A DNA stretch of 64,000 bases, from NCBI GenBank assembly GCA_021797555.1, contig JAJZZM010000024.1, forward strand, positions 618 to 64,617, written 5' to 3'. A program made the translations under genes and the position numbers. Below the pieces are notes generated by a model. The model saw nothing but the letters and a program-made list of their open reading frames with translations, made no database searches and was not told where the DNA came from. How positions within the stretch are numbered: position 1 is the first letter of the stretch; every line of letters begins with the position of its first letter. The DNA comes from Thermoplasmata archaeon (GTDB lineage Archaea > Thermoplasmatota > Thermoplasmata > Thermoplasmatales > Thermoplasmataceae). Positions 18,397-26,359 of the stretch are shown here, piece by piece.

Positions 18397-19569
18397 ATGG
18401 AATTAAAAGGTTTTAATACAAAAGCAGTTCATAGCGGGGATTTGAAAATACCGCAGATAGGGAATGTTGTTACACCCATATTTGAAAATTCAACGTTTTT
18501 ATATCCAAACGATAATAATGATGCCTATTTAGATAATACAAGGGGATTGCCATATGTATATTCAAGATGGGGAAACCCTACTGTGCAGTCACTTGAAGAA
18601 AAGTATAGTTCCCTGGAAAACTGTGGTTATGGCCTTGCCTTTTCATCAGGCATGGCAGCAATAACATCCACAATTTTAGGAACATTAAAAAAGGGAGATA
18701 ATTTACTTGCAATAAATGAATTATATGGTCAGACCTTTTATTTTTTTTCAAAAACATTAAAAAATTATGGCATAAATGTTGATTTTATATCTGTTGATAA
18801 TTTAAATAATCTAAAAATAGATAATAAAAATTATAAGGCAATATACATAGAATCAATAACAAATCCATTGCTGGAGGTACCAGATATAATAAAAATAGCA
18901 AAATACTGCAATGAAAACAATATAATATTAATAGACGATGCAACATTTGCATCGCCATATAATCAGAATCCGCTGGATCTCGGAGTGGATATAGTTATAC
19001 ACAGCGGAACAAAATACATATCAGGTCATTCTGATGTATTAATAGGACTTGTGGGTACATCAAAAAATTACTATAAAAATATTGTAATAATGAGAAAAAC
19101 CCTTGGTGCGGTACCAGATGCATTTCAATCATATCTTACATACCGTGGATTGAAAACACTCGGATTAAGAATGGAAAAACATAACTATAACGGAGGTAAA
19201 ATATCAGAATTTTTAAGCAAATCAGAAAAAATAACAGATGTTTATTATCCTGGTTTAGTTAATAATAAATACCATGGAATAGCCTCAAGAAATCTAAAGG
19301 CCTTTGGCGGTATGGTTTCATTTAAATTAAGAGGTGGTATAGATAATTCTCATAAATTCATAAAGGAATTGAAAATACCGGCTTATGCTGCAAGCCTTGG
19401 TGGTGTTGAAAGCTTAATTACATTACCTGTTGAAACAACACATTCATCACTATCCATTGAAGAACGCTATAAAACCGGCATAACTGATAATTTAATAAGA
19501 TTATCTCTTGGCATTGAGGATTATGAGGATTTAATAGATGATTTTAAGAATTCTTTAGATAAATTATAA
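18397..19569 (+). CDS. Cys/Met-metabolism PLP enzyme (cystathionine gamma-synthase/lyase family)
   Basis: The 390-residue fold-type I PLP enzyme has the family's YSRWGNPTVQSLEEK segment and AFSSGMAAI phosphate loop. The PLP lysine lies in HSGTKYISGHSD at about residue 208. Members include cystathionine gamma-synthase, gamma-lyase, beta-lyase and O-acylhomoserine sulfhydrylase, and the sequence alone does not distinguish them. No Met or Cys gene is adjacent. It is the last housekeeping gene before an accessory patch. Confidence 0.9.
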   Translation: MELKGFNTKAVHSGDLKIPQIGNVVTPIFENSTFLYPNDNNDAYLDNTRGLPYVYSRWGNPTVQSLEEKYSSLENCGYGLAFSSGMAAITSTILGTLKKGDNLLAINELYGQTFYFFSKTLKNYGINVDFISVDNLNNLKIDNKNYKAIYIESITNPLLEVPDIIKIAKYCNENNIILIDDATFASPYNQNPLDLGVDIVIHSGTKYISGHSDVLIGLVGTSKNYYKNIVIMRKTLGAVPDAFQSYLTYRGLKTLGLRMEKHNYNGGKISEFLSKSEKITDVYYPGLVNNKYHGIASRNLKAFGGMVSFKLRGGIDNSHKFIKELKIPAYAASLGGVESLITLPVETTHSSLSIEERYKTGITDNLIRLSLGIEDYEDLIDDFKNSLDKL

Positions 19570-19661
19570 AAAATACTAAAATTTATAATATTTACAATTA
19601 TTTATATATTATATATATCACTAATATTAATATTATAGAAAACTTTATATAATATGCATTC

Positions 19662-19688
19662 ATATATATATATATATATATATATATT
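19662..19688 (+). repeat. (AT)n dinucleotide run in the 5' leader
   Basis: About 25 bases of alternating A and T lie immediately before the ATG of the secreted precursor gene. A TATA-like element (ctttatataatatg, about 19643-19656) lies just upstream. A run this pure next to a start codon can change length by slippage and shift spacing between promoter and start. Confidence 0.7.
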
Positions 19689-20606
19689 ATGAAACAAAGA
19701 TTCATAATAATTATATCTATAATAGTTTCATTATTGTTTGTTATGATGGCATTTTCAGGTCATGTTGATAAGAATAGTAATAATATTATCAATAATAATA
19801 TATCAAACAATGATTATGTAAAAATAGGTAATATTACATTTATGAACAATTTTAATATATCAAATAATGGAATATCATTTAATAATATAAATAAAACAAA
19901 TATTAATAATATAAATAATTATGAAAACAATGATATTAAGAATAATAATATAACATCATATAAATACAGTTATATAAAAACAAATAATACAAACTATTTA
20001 TTGCAATACTATAACAATTCCAATATAAAATATACAATAGCATTCACAGAGAAATTTAAAGATTATAAGGTTGAGATAGGCAATATAATATACAATAACA
20101 ACAATGATAATATTTCATATATCTATGCTAATATTGCACCTATTAATTCATCAAAAATATTATTGGGCAATGAATTTACATTGAATTATAAATCAACATA
20201 TAACAATGAGATAAAAAATTTAATAAACAGTATAGAATTAATATCATTGAATTATATGAATTCCAATAATAATACATTATATAAATTCGGATTAGAATAT
20301 TCATATATAGCATTGGTAATGAATAATATGCTAAAATCAACAAATAATAACATTAAAAATATGGAAATAGATAAAACATTAGGTATAGCAATAGACTGGA
20401 ACTGGAATTGTATAAATTCTGTTCTAGTACTAGCAGGAACAATTGCTGCATGGTTCATAGCGTCTGCACTGTTTGCTGTTGCACCATTAACTGGAGGCAC
20501 AAGTGTATGGATAGGTATATTATTTTTAATTGGCACAGGCTTATCCATCGGTCTTACAGCAGACGCAACATATAATGTGGGCAATGCCTGTTTTGGAGGA
20601 TGGTAA
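19689..20606 (+). CDS. Secreted precursor-like protein with hydrophobic Cys/Gly/Trp C-terminus (candidate archaeocin/effector)
   Basis: I do not recognise a named family. The 305-residue protein starts with a signal peptide (KQRF then IIIISIIVSLLFVMMAF). A long Asn-rich extracellular stretch with many NxS/T sequons runs to about residue 235. The C-terminal ~75 residues are very different: a WNWNC entry, a strongly hydrophobic Gly/Ala segment, TGGTSV, and a YNVGNACFGGW end. The next gene starts right after the stop and encodes a small two-helix membrane protein. A second copy of the C-terminal module with its own partner follows. The layout resembles peptide-toxin precursors with immunity genes, such as sulfolobicin or halocin loci, but homology is not shown. 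An ordinary cell-surface glycoprotein is the alternative. Confidence 0.6.
   Translation: MKQRFIIIISIIVSLLFVMMAFSGHVDKNSNNIINNNISNNDYVKIGNITFMNNFNISNNGISFNNINKTNINNINNYENNDIKNNNITSYKYSYIKTNNTNYLLQYYNNSNIKYTIAFTEKFKDYKVEIGNIIYNNNNDNISYIYANIAPINSSKILLGNEFTLNYKSTYNNEIKNLINSIELISLNYMNSNNNTLYKFGLEYSYIALVMNNMLKSTNNNIKNMEIDKTLGIAIDWNWNCINSVLVLAGTIAAWFIASALFAVAPLTGGTSVWIGILFLIGTGLSIGLTADATYNVGNACFGGW
20211..20405 (+). repeat. Direct repeat copy 1 (within precursor gene)
   Basis: This 195-base segment recurs at 20831-21025 without gaps and with only about eight differences; the first hundred or so bases are identical. Similarity drops abruptly after the codons for the WNW residues, exactly where the hydrophobic C-terminal domain begins. 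Confidence 0.95.
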
Positions 20607-20831
20607 ATGAATAATATTAAAAAGAAAGGTATGGAAAATAATTCGTTAAGAAGAAAATTAAAGGTATTAATAACAATTGCTATGTTTTTATGGATTATAT
20701 TTGGGGTCATAGGGTTATTATATTTATCACTACATATAGATATTCTGCTTTATATATTCTTGATGATATTAATAGTTATTGTATTAATATTTGTATATAT
20801 TATAAAAAATAAGCACAAAATCTTAAATTAA
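20607..20831 (+). CDS. Small two-helix membrane protein (candidate immunity partner)
   Basis: The 74-residue protein has a basic N-terminus (KKKGMENNSLRRKLK) and two hydrophobic helices at about residues 19-42 and 46-66, with a short Lys-rich tail. It starts directly after the stop of the precursor gene, so it is probably translationally coupled. Small membrane proteins beside secreted toxic peptides commonly give self-protection; that role here is inference. No family is recognised. Confidence 0.6.
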   Translation: MNNIKKKGMENNSLRRKLKVLITIAMFLWIIFGVIGLLYLSLHIDILLYIFLMILIVIVLIFVYIIKNKHKILN

Positions 20832-21025
20832 TAAAAAATTTAATAAACAGTATAGAATTAATATCATTGAATTATATGAATTCCAATAATAATACATTAT
20901 ATAAATTCGGATTAGAATATTCATATATAGCATTGGCAATGAATAATATGCTAAAATCAACAAATAATAACATTAAAAACATCGAAATAAATAAAACTTT
21001 AGGTATAGCTATAAACTGGAACTGG
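20831..21025 (+). repeat. Direct repeat copy 2 (start of orphan module)
   Basis: This is the second copy of the 195-base segment at 20211-20405, offset by 620 bases. It begins next to the stop of the small membrane protein gene and has no signal peptide or start region before it. Confidence 0.95.
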
Positions 21026-21230
21026 GTATATATTGAGTCGATAGCATGGGATGTCGTTGCTATATTAGATATAATAGCAGTAATCGGAGCTTTTGTTGCA
21101 TCTTGCCCCAGAAACAGGCGGTACTAGTGTGGCTGCTGGCGGTTGGTTCTTATTCGGTTTAACAATAGCACTAATAGACTATGCAGGTGCTGCATATAAT
21201 ACAGGAAATAGTTGTTTTGGCGGGTGGTAA
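20831..21230 (+). pseudogene. 5'-truncated, frameshifted second copy of the precursor C-terminal module
   Basis: This copy encodes the same residues as the last ~60 of the Asn-rich region of the first gene (INSIELISLNYMNS onward). It then carries a diverged hydrophobic domain. The frame beginning near 20867 ends at 21127. A one-base shift at about 21101-21105 restores a frame reading APETGGTSV, then a hydrophobic stretch, and ending YNTGNSCFGGW at 21230, matching APLTGGTSV and YNVGNACFGGW of copy 1. It lacks a signal peptide and probably does not make a secreted product alone. It may be a silent donor cassette or decay product; a sequencing error at the frameshift would not alter the missing 5' part. 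Confidence 0.8.
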
Positions 21231-21233
21231 ATA

Positions 21234-21488
21234 ATGGAATATAATAAAAATTTAGAATTTAAAAAATTAAATAAAATACGTAAAGCCCGAAATTTAATGA
21301 TTTTTGGTATTATAATAGTGGCTATAGGATTATTGCATTCATCAATTATTTTCTTTATTGATAATAATTTAATTCTTAGATACACCTTTATAATATTATT
21401 TATTTTAGATATAATAGTGGGCATTCATTATATAATTTATTACAATAAATTATTAAAAAATACAAAAAATAAAAATTTATTCACATAA
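21234..21488 (+). CDS. Small two-helix membrane protein (candidate partner of second module)
   Basis: The 84-residue protein has a charged N-terminus (NLEFKKLNKIRKARN), two hydrophobic helices at about residues 21-42 and 46-66, and a Lys/Asn tail. It starts three bases after the stop of the second module's restored frame. This is the same position and size as the 74-residue protein behind the first module, but the sequence differs clearly. This paired difference in C-terminal domain and partner is what effector/immunity pairs show. Function is unproven. Confidence 0.55.
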   Translation: MEYNKNLEFKKLNKIRKARNLMIFGIIIVAIGLLHSSIIFFIDNNLILRYTFIILFILDIIVGIHYIIYYNKLLKNTKNKNLFT

Positions 21489-21509
21489 TTTTTATACATC
21501 TGTTATAAA

Positions 21510-21659
21510 ATGGAAAAAATAAAATATCCTGTATATAATGCGATATTTCTAATATTCTCAATCTCTTATGAATTAATATTATCAATAATTTCAAATTATA
21601 AATTAGGCATAATTCTTGATTTAATAATTTTAATAATGGATTTTATCTTATTGATATGA
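21510..21659 (+). CDS. Small membrane peptide, 49 aa
   Basis: A 49-codon frame begins MEKIKYPVYNAIFLIF and ends FILLI, giving two short hydrophobic segments (about residues 9-24 and 33-48). It follows the 84-residue gene by 21 bases. It stops where the inverted IS256-type remnant begins, so its 3' end may have been cut. It could be a third immunity-like remnant. Low confidence because it is short and AT-rich. Confidence 0.35.
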   Translation: MEKIKYPVYNAIFLIFSISYELILSIISNYKLGIILDLIILIMDFILLI

Positions 21660-21899
21660 TCGTGTACATTATATTGTGTATTTATAAAGGGCACCTCTTA
21701 TTGAACATTTTTTTAATCCCATCATTGCATTTATAATATCCGTTCATCTTCCTGAATATATACTTTAAATTGAATTATATTGATTTCAAATAGAATATCT
21801 TCATTGCAGAATCCTCATCAGGGAATGATGACATTACTTTAATCCTCCTTCTTATCTCCTCATTCATCCTTTCTATTATATTTGTAGATTTAAGTGAAT
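21657..21899 (-). mobile_element. IS256 (mutator)-type transposase 3' remnant, left copy
   Basis: On the minus strand the segment reads STNIIERMNEEIRRRIKVM then SSFPDEDSAMKIFYLKSI, the C-terminal signature of IS256-family transposases. An in-frame stop follows before FNLKYIFRKMNGYY. The outer ~175 bases (21657-21831) recur inverted at 24476-24650, ending in what looks like the element's terminal sequence (GGGCACCTC just inside). Most of the transposase gene is missing, so this is a dead end-fragment. Confidence 0.8.
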
Positions 21900-22307
21900 T
21901 CCTTATTTTTAATGGGTAATGAAACATTAAATAATATTATTGATTTATCAAAAAAGCTTGGAAAGTGCCCTTTAACAGTAAAGGATTATCCCGGACTCTT
22001 CACAACGAATTTTGTTTACTCATGGATAACCGAATCATTAAGATTGTATGAGAAGGGAATAGCATCAATAGAGGGCATAGAGAAAATGGCAAGACTTGGC
22101 TTTGAATTCCCAACGGGGACGTTTGAATTAATGGATATAACAGGTCTCGATACTGTAAAGGAGATAGGCGATTATTTATATTCTGAAACAGGCGATGAGA
22201 AAATGGTTCCGCCCGCAATTTTAAAGGGAATGGTCCACTCCGGATATACAGGAAACAAAAAGATAAAAATGAACAGCAACGGCGGCTGGTACAACATTGA
22301 AAAATGA
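21894..22307 (+). pseudogene. 3-hydroxyacyl-CoA dehydrogenase, C-terminal fragment
   Basis: The frame encodes the C-terminal domain of a 3-hydroxyacyl/3-hydroxybutyryl-CoA dehydrogenase: KKLGKCPLTVKDYPGLFTTN, then RLGFEFPTGTFELMDITGLD, and an end motif GGWYNIEK. The NAD-binding N-terminal half, about 180 residues, is absent. The break coincides with the edge of the IS256 remnant. It is therefore a truncated relic of fatty-acid beta-oxidation and should be inactive. Codon use is less AT-biased than the flanks. Confidence 0.8.
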
Positions 22308-22395
22308 GCTTTATTTTTAATATAAATGATTTTATAATATAAGAATAATTTTTTTATAACATGCTTTGTTTTCAGGCTTAATTTAAAAATTGTTA

Positions 22396-22448
22396 AAACT
22401 TCCCTATAGTAAAGGTAAGATTTAATACAAACTTCCCTTTAATAAAAG
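22396..22448 (+). promoter_or_regulatory. Two copies of an AAACTTCCCT-type motif before the ATPase gene
   Basis: AAACTTCCCTATAGTAAAGG (from 22397) and AAACTTCCCTTTAATAAAAG (from 22430) lie 33 bases apart, about three helix turns, 80-135 bases before the ATPase start. The first is also an imperfect palindrome. Paired spacing suggests an operator, but no binding protein is known here. Confidence 0.35.
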
Positions 22449-22530
22449 AAATATTAAATAATATTTGTATATAATCTATTATGGCGAATATTGTTGAGCT
22501 TGAATATATATTAAAGGATCAAAAAATAGA

Positions 22531-23763
22531 ATGATGCATCTAATATCAGATAATAAAATAATAGAAATGGAATTTCCATTTAATACAGATTCCATAACAA
22601 CAGGTGCAGCAAGTATAATATTGGGTCCAAGAAGATGTGGAAAATCCACTTTTTCCTTTGAAATTTTAAAAAATAAAAAATTCGGATACATAAATTTTGA
22701 TGATGAAAGGCTAAGTTTATCATCCAACGAACTTAATGATGTAATTGAGGCAATGTATTCCATAGAGGGGAATATAGATATAATTTTATTTGATGAAATA
22801 CAGGAAGTATCAGGATGGGAAAAATTTATATCAAGATTAATTAATGAAAAAAAGGTAATAATAACAGGAAGCAATTCTAAAATTTCTGGCAGGGAATTAT
22901 CAATATATATGACCGGTAGGCATATAAATTATGAACTTTTACCATTTAGCTTTAATGAATTCCTTATTTATTACGGTTTTGATGTAGAAAACAGTAATAT
23001 TTATACAACTGAAAAAAAGGCATATTTAATAAATATGTTTTCTAAATATATGAAAGTAGGAGGATTCCCGCTTGCATTAAAAATAGACAGTAACTATCTT
23101 ATTGATTTATATAATGATATTATAAATCATGATATAATAGAAAAATACGGAATAAAATTAAAATTAAGGGAATTTGCAAGGTATATAATTGCAAATTATT
23201 CATCTGAAATAAGTTATAATAAGCTAAGCAATATTTTAAAAATATCGGGAAAAAGCACGGTAAATAACTGGGTATTATATTTTAATCAGGCATATATTTT
23301 CTTTATTATAGAAAGATTTTCATTCAAACTTAAGGAGCCCATAATGGCGCCAAAAAAAGTATATGTAATAGACAATGGATTGATAAATATAAATATGCCT
23401 GATAAGAATACAGGCAAATTAATGGAAAATACTGTTGCCATAGATCTATTAAAATGTAAAAACTATGGTCACAATAATTTTAAAATAAATTACTGGAAGG
23501 ATTATAAGGGTCATGAGGTTGATTTTGTTATACATTCTGGAACGAGGGTAATTAAATTAATACAGGTTACATTTTCATCATCAATTACAAACATAAAAAA
23601 AAGAGAGTTAGACTCATTAATAAAGGCATCAGATGAATTAAACTGCGATGATTTATATATAATAACATGGGATTATGAATTTATAAAAAATGTTAACAAT
23701 AAAAACATTAAATTCGTTCCGTTGTGGAAGTGGTTGATAATAAAAAATAAAATAATAATATGA
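22531..23763 (+). CDS. AAA_14/DUF4143-type ATPase
   Basis: This 410-residue archaeal/bacterial ATPase has Walker A GPRRCGKST at about residues 31-39, Walker B IILFDEIQE at about 86-94, and sensor VIITGSNS. A family-typical LPFSFNEFLIYYG follows. The C-terminal half holds a winged-helix-like region and a DUF4143 nuclease-like domain (KDYKGHEVDFVI). Such genes are widespread, often in variable regions, with undefined roles. A 17-codon frame at 22481-22534 ends four bases into this start and may be a broken N-terminal extension. The gene sits between transposon relics, which suggests horizontal movement. Confidence 0.82.
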   Translation: MMHLISDNKIIEMEFPFNTDSITTGAASIILGPRRCGKSTFSFEILKNKKFGYINFDDERLSLSSNELNDVIEAMYSIEGNIDIILFDEIQEVSGWEKFISRLINEKKVIITGSNSKISGRELSIYMTGRHINYELLPFSFNEFLIYYGFDVENSNIYTTEKKAYLINMFSKYMKVGGFPLALKIDSNYLIDLYNDIINHDIIEKYGIKLKLREFARYIIANYSSEISYNKLSNILKISGKSTVNNWVLYFNQAYIFFIIERFSFKLKEPIMAPKKVYVIDNGLININMPDKNTGKLMENTVAIDLLKCKNYGHNNFKINYWKDYKGHEVDFVIHSGTRVIKLIQVTFSSSITNIKKRELDSLIKASDELNCDDLYIITWDYEFIKNVNNKNIKFVPLWKWLIIKNKIII

Positions 23764-23858
23764 TTTTTTATTAATATTCTTTATTTGCTGTTTCTATTAA
23801 GAAAATATAATGTTATAAAAATAATTACCATAAAAAATAAAAACTATTATAAATAACT

Positions 23859-24434
23859 GATATAACATATATTCCAACAAACAATGGAATGACACATTTA
23901 ATGTGCATTAATGATGCATTCTCCAAGGAATGGTATGGCTATAATTACAGTACATCATGCACTGCCAAGGATGCTATCAGTGCTGTTGATAATGCAATTA
24001 TAAGGAAATTCAACGGCAGAGTACCCGATGATGTTACATTAAGGACAGACAACGGACCTCAATATATTTCAAAAGAGTTCAATAATTACCTTAAAACAAT
24101 GGGAATAAACCATGAATACATAGAAAGGGAAACACCTGAGGAAAACGGAGATATTGAAAGTTTCCACAATTCAATAAAGACAGATTACATATGGGTCAAT
24201 AAAATCAATAATTTCAATGAGGGTAAAATAATAATAGAGAATGCATTCCATGATTACAATAATATAAGGCCACATTCCACCCTGGATTATTATCCACCGT
24301 TGCAGTTCTTGGAAAAATGGAACAATTACAGCGGCTTCAGGGAGTATTACAGAGGATTTTTGAAGAATTTGAAAAATAGTTATAGAAGAAGAAAAAGTAA
24401 TTATTATAAGAGGTCGATGATAAATGTCTCATGA
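23859..24434 (+). mobile_element. IS3-type transposase (rve domain), 5'-truncated
   Basis: The open frame holds an integrase-core domain with all three catalytic acidic regions: DITYI at the very start (upstream of the first ATG at 23889), RTDNGPQY at about 24050, and the Glu in ENGDIESFHNSIKTDYIW. The downstream RPHSTLDYYPPLQFL is typical of IS3/IS481-like OrfB. The helix-turn-helix N-terminal part and the partner OrfA are absent, so it should be inactive. It abuts the right IS256 remnant. Confidence 0.85.
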
Positions 24435-24475
24435 AATGGAAAGATTTTTGTTTAAGAATCAATATCTACGCTCAA

Positions 24476-24650
24476 TCATCATTCCCTGATGATGATTCTG
24501 CAATGAAGATATTCTATTTGAAATCAATATAATTCAATTCAAAGTATATATTCAGGAAGATGAACGGATATTATAAATGCAATTATGGGATTAAAAAAAT
24601 GTTCAATAAGAGGTGCCCTTTATAAATACACAATATAATGTACACGATCA
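24476..24650 (+). mobile_element. IS256-type transposase 3' remnant, right inverted copy
   Basis: This segment is the near-perfect inverse of 21657-21831. It encodes SSFPDDDSAMKIFYLKSI followed by the same in-frame stop and the same terminal GAGGTGCCC...CACGATC end. With the left copy it frames 21.66-24.65 kb like the outer ends of a composite element, though neither copy holds a complete transposase. Confidence 0.85.
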
Positions 24651-24771
24651 ATATATTAGGCTAAATTTTGTATTTAATTATATATTATTTTATATTTATA
24701 TAATATTTTAATCTAAAATCATTGGAATAACATTTTATAAAATAATAAATATAATAAATTATCAATTAAAA

Positions 24772-25122
24772 TTACAATAAATGGTATTTACCTGTTATTT
24801 CATCCAGTATATCGTCCTCATAAGGTCCTATTCCAATGCATGTTACAGTTCCGGGCATTATCTGTGTAAATCCCGCATCTGTAATTATTTCGCTTATTAT
24901 TCCTAAATCCTTACATTCCTCCTTTATTTTATATATCTCCTCTACATTATCAACTTTCACTACGACCTTCTTTTGACCCTCTGAATACCATTCATTGAAA
25001 ATTTTTTTGTCTTTCTTCATGGATAGTAATGTACATGCCACCGCTGCATGCGCTACCTGTGCCGCAATTTTTCCCTTGCCCATATCTATATCTTTTCTGA
25101 CCGCTATTACCATTTTTACCAT
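24772..25122 (-). CDS. pth2: Peptidyl-tRNA hydrolase, Pth2 type
   Basis: The 116-residue enzyme frees tRNA from stalled peptidyl-tRNA. It has the archaeal Pth2 signatures DMGKGKIAAQVAHAAV at about residues 12-27, VVVKVDN, and ITDAGFTQIMPGTVTCIGIGP. Length is standard. It overlaps the CarS gene by seven bases and lies last in a three-gene minus-strand operon behind CarS and the HTH-CBS regulator. Confidence 0.96.
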   Translation of the reverse strand: MVKMVIAVRKDIDMGKGKIAAQVAHAAVACTLLSMKKDKKIFNEWYSEGQKKVVVKVDNVEEIYKIKEECKDLGIISEIITDAGFTQIMPGTVTCIGIGPYEDDILDEITGKYHLL

Positions 25123-25673
25123 GGGACATCCTTCATTTTAAATTTGTATGCCAGTATATTGACACCACGGTGTAAAGGTGGTGTTATGACCAGTATTAAC
25201 ACTATAGCTATAAAGTCTCCATAAAATTTTATAAAAAAAGGCCTTGCAAAGATAAACAATAAAAAAAACGACATTAAAACAAAGGGCCACTGATCAAGAA
25301 TAGATCCTTTGGCACCTGATTTCAACCCCATCCTCCTTTTTATGAATGATCCGGTAATATCTCCCAATAACGATCCGAAGCTCATAGGTATTAAAACATA
25401 TATTGCATCAAATATATTTTTTCCATAGTCTCCATATGGTATTTTTAATAAAATTACTATGTAAAATATTATTATTCCGGATAATATACCTATTAAAGAC
25501 CCACCAATAAAACCTGACCAAGATTTTCCATCACCTAAAATCCTTTTTCCATGGAAACTTTTGCCCAAGTCCATTTTTATATGACCACCGGTAATAACAG
25601 CCCCCGGATTTGCTATGAAAGCAGGCAAAAATAGTATTATTGAATATACAGTAAATAAAATAATATTAGCCAT
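25116..25673 (-). CDS. carS: CDP-archaeol synthase
   Basis: The 185-residue integral membrane protein belongs to the CarS/DUF46 family, which transfers CTP onto digeranylgeranylglyceryl phosphate in archaeal lipid synthesis. Visible marks include FIANPGAVITGG, ILGDGKSWSGFIGG at about residues 45-58, and GDITGSFIKRRMGLKSGAKGSILDQ near 105-129, plus about five hydrophobic helices. It overlaps both neighbours by a few bases, indicating a single transcript. Confidence 0.93.
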   Translation of the reverse strand: MANIILFTVYSIILFLPAFIANPGAVITGGHIKMDLGKSFHGKRILGDGKSWSGFIGGSLIGILSGIIIFYIVILLKIPYGDYGKNIFDAIYVLIPMSFGSLLGDITGSFIKRRMGLKSGAKGSILDQWPFVLMSFFLLFIFARPFFIKFYGDFIAIVLILVITPPLHRGVNILAYKFKMKDVPW

Positions 25674-26244
25674 ATGTTTCTACCGCTTTGAGTATATCGG
25701 CTTTGGTTATAATACCTTTTAATTCAGTGCCATCAACTATTAAAACTGCATTTAAATACTTCAATAATGGGTATATCATGGATATAGGGCTCTCTTTGTC
25801 CAGCTGTGGCAGTACATTTCCCATTACCTTTATTACGGTTAAATGCTTTAACGATTCAATGGACGTGCCTTTTATTAACATATCATTTATATCTGCCTCT
25901 GTTATTGTTCCAATAATCCGCTTATCAGATGTTACAACAGGCAGCTGTGAATAACCCTTTTCACGCATTTTATTCAATGCAAATATAATAGAGTCATTCA
26001 TATCACAGGTTATTACATCTTTTGTCATTATAAGTTCAGCTTTTATGGAAATATCCTTTGCCCTATTGCTGGAACTGTTTAGGTATTCAAAAATCTTCCT
26101 TACTTTATCGTATGCAGGGTTTATCTCACCTTTTTCAAGCCTTGCTATATAGGACTGGCTAACACCACTTACTCTGGCCAGTTCTTTCTGGCTTATGCCC
26201 AGGGATTTACGCATTTTTCTCAATTCTTCAATACTGGGAAGCAT
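25666..26244 (-). CDS. HTH (XRE-type) + tandem CBS-domain regulator
   Basis: This 192-residue protein has an N-terminal XRE helix-turn-helix (LGISQKELARVSGVSQSYI, about residues 14-32). A pair of CBS domains follows from about residue 70, with repeating DVITCDMND and GTITEADI/GIITKADIL motifs. CBS pairs bind adenosyl ligands, so it is probably a transcription factor sensing ATP/AMP or SAM. It is first in the operon with carS and pth2. Targets are unknown; this domain order is common in archaea. Confidence 0.88.
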   Translation of the reverse strand: MLPSIEELRKMRKSLGISQKELARVSGVSQSYIARLEKGEINPAYDKVRKIFEYLNSSSNRAKDISIKAELIMTKDVITCDMNDSIIFALNKMREKGYSQLPVVTSDKRIIGTITEADINDMLIKGTSIESLKHLTVIKVMGNVLPQLDKESPISMIYPLLKYLNAVLIVDGTELKGIITKADILKAVETYG

Positions 26245-26359
26245 TTATTTGCTATAATAAATTACTATTAATAATTATTGTTTTTAATTCATATTTCAAT
26301 ATATTTAAATAATGCTATCATTAAACAATCATTTATATTATAATTTATTATCAACCATA

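Noticed and set aside
19689-20606. Plain S-layer or surface glycoprotein as the preferred call
   Set aside because: Signal peptide and NxS/T sites would fit, but the short length, distinct hydrophobic CFGGW-ending domain, abutting membrane protein and orphan second module favour an effector/immunity reading; kept as an alternative.
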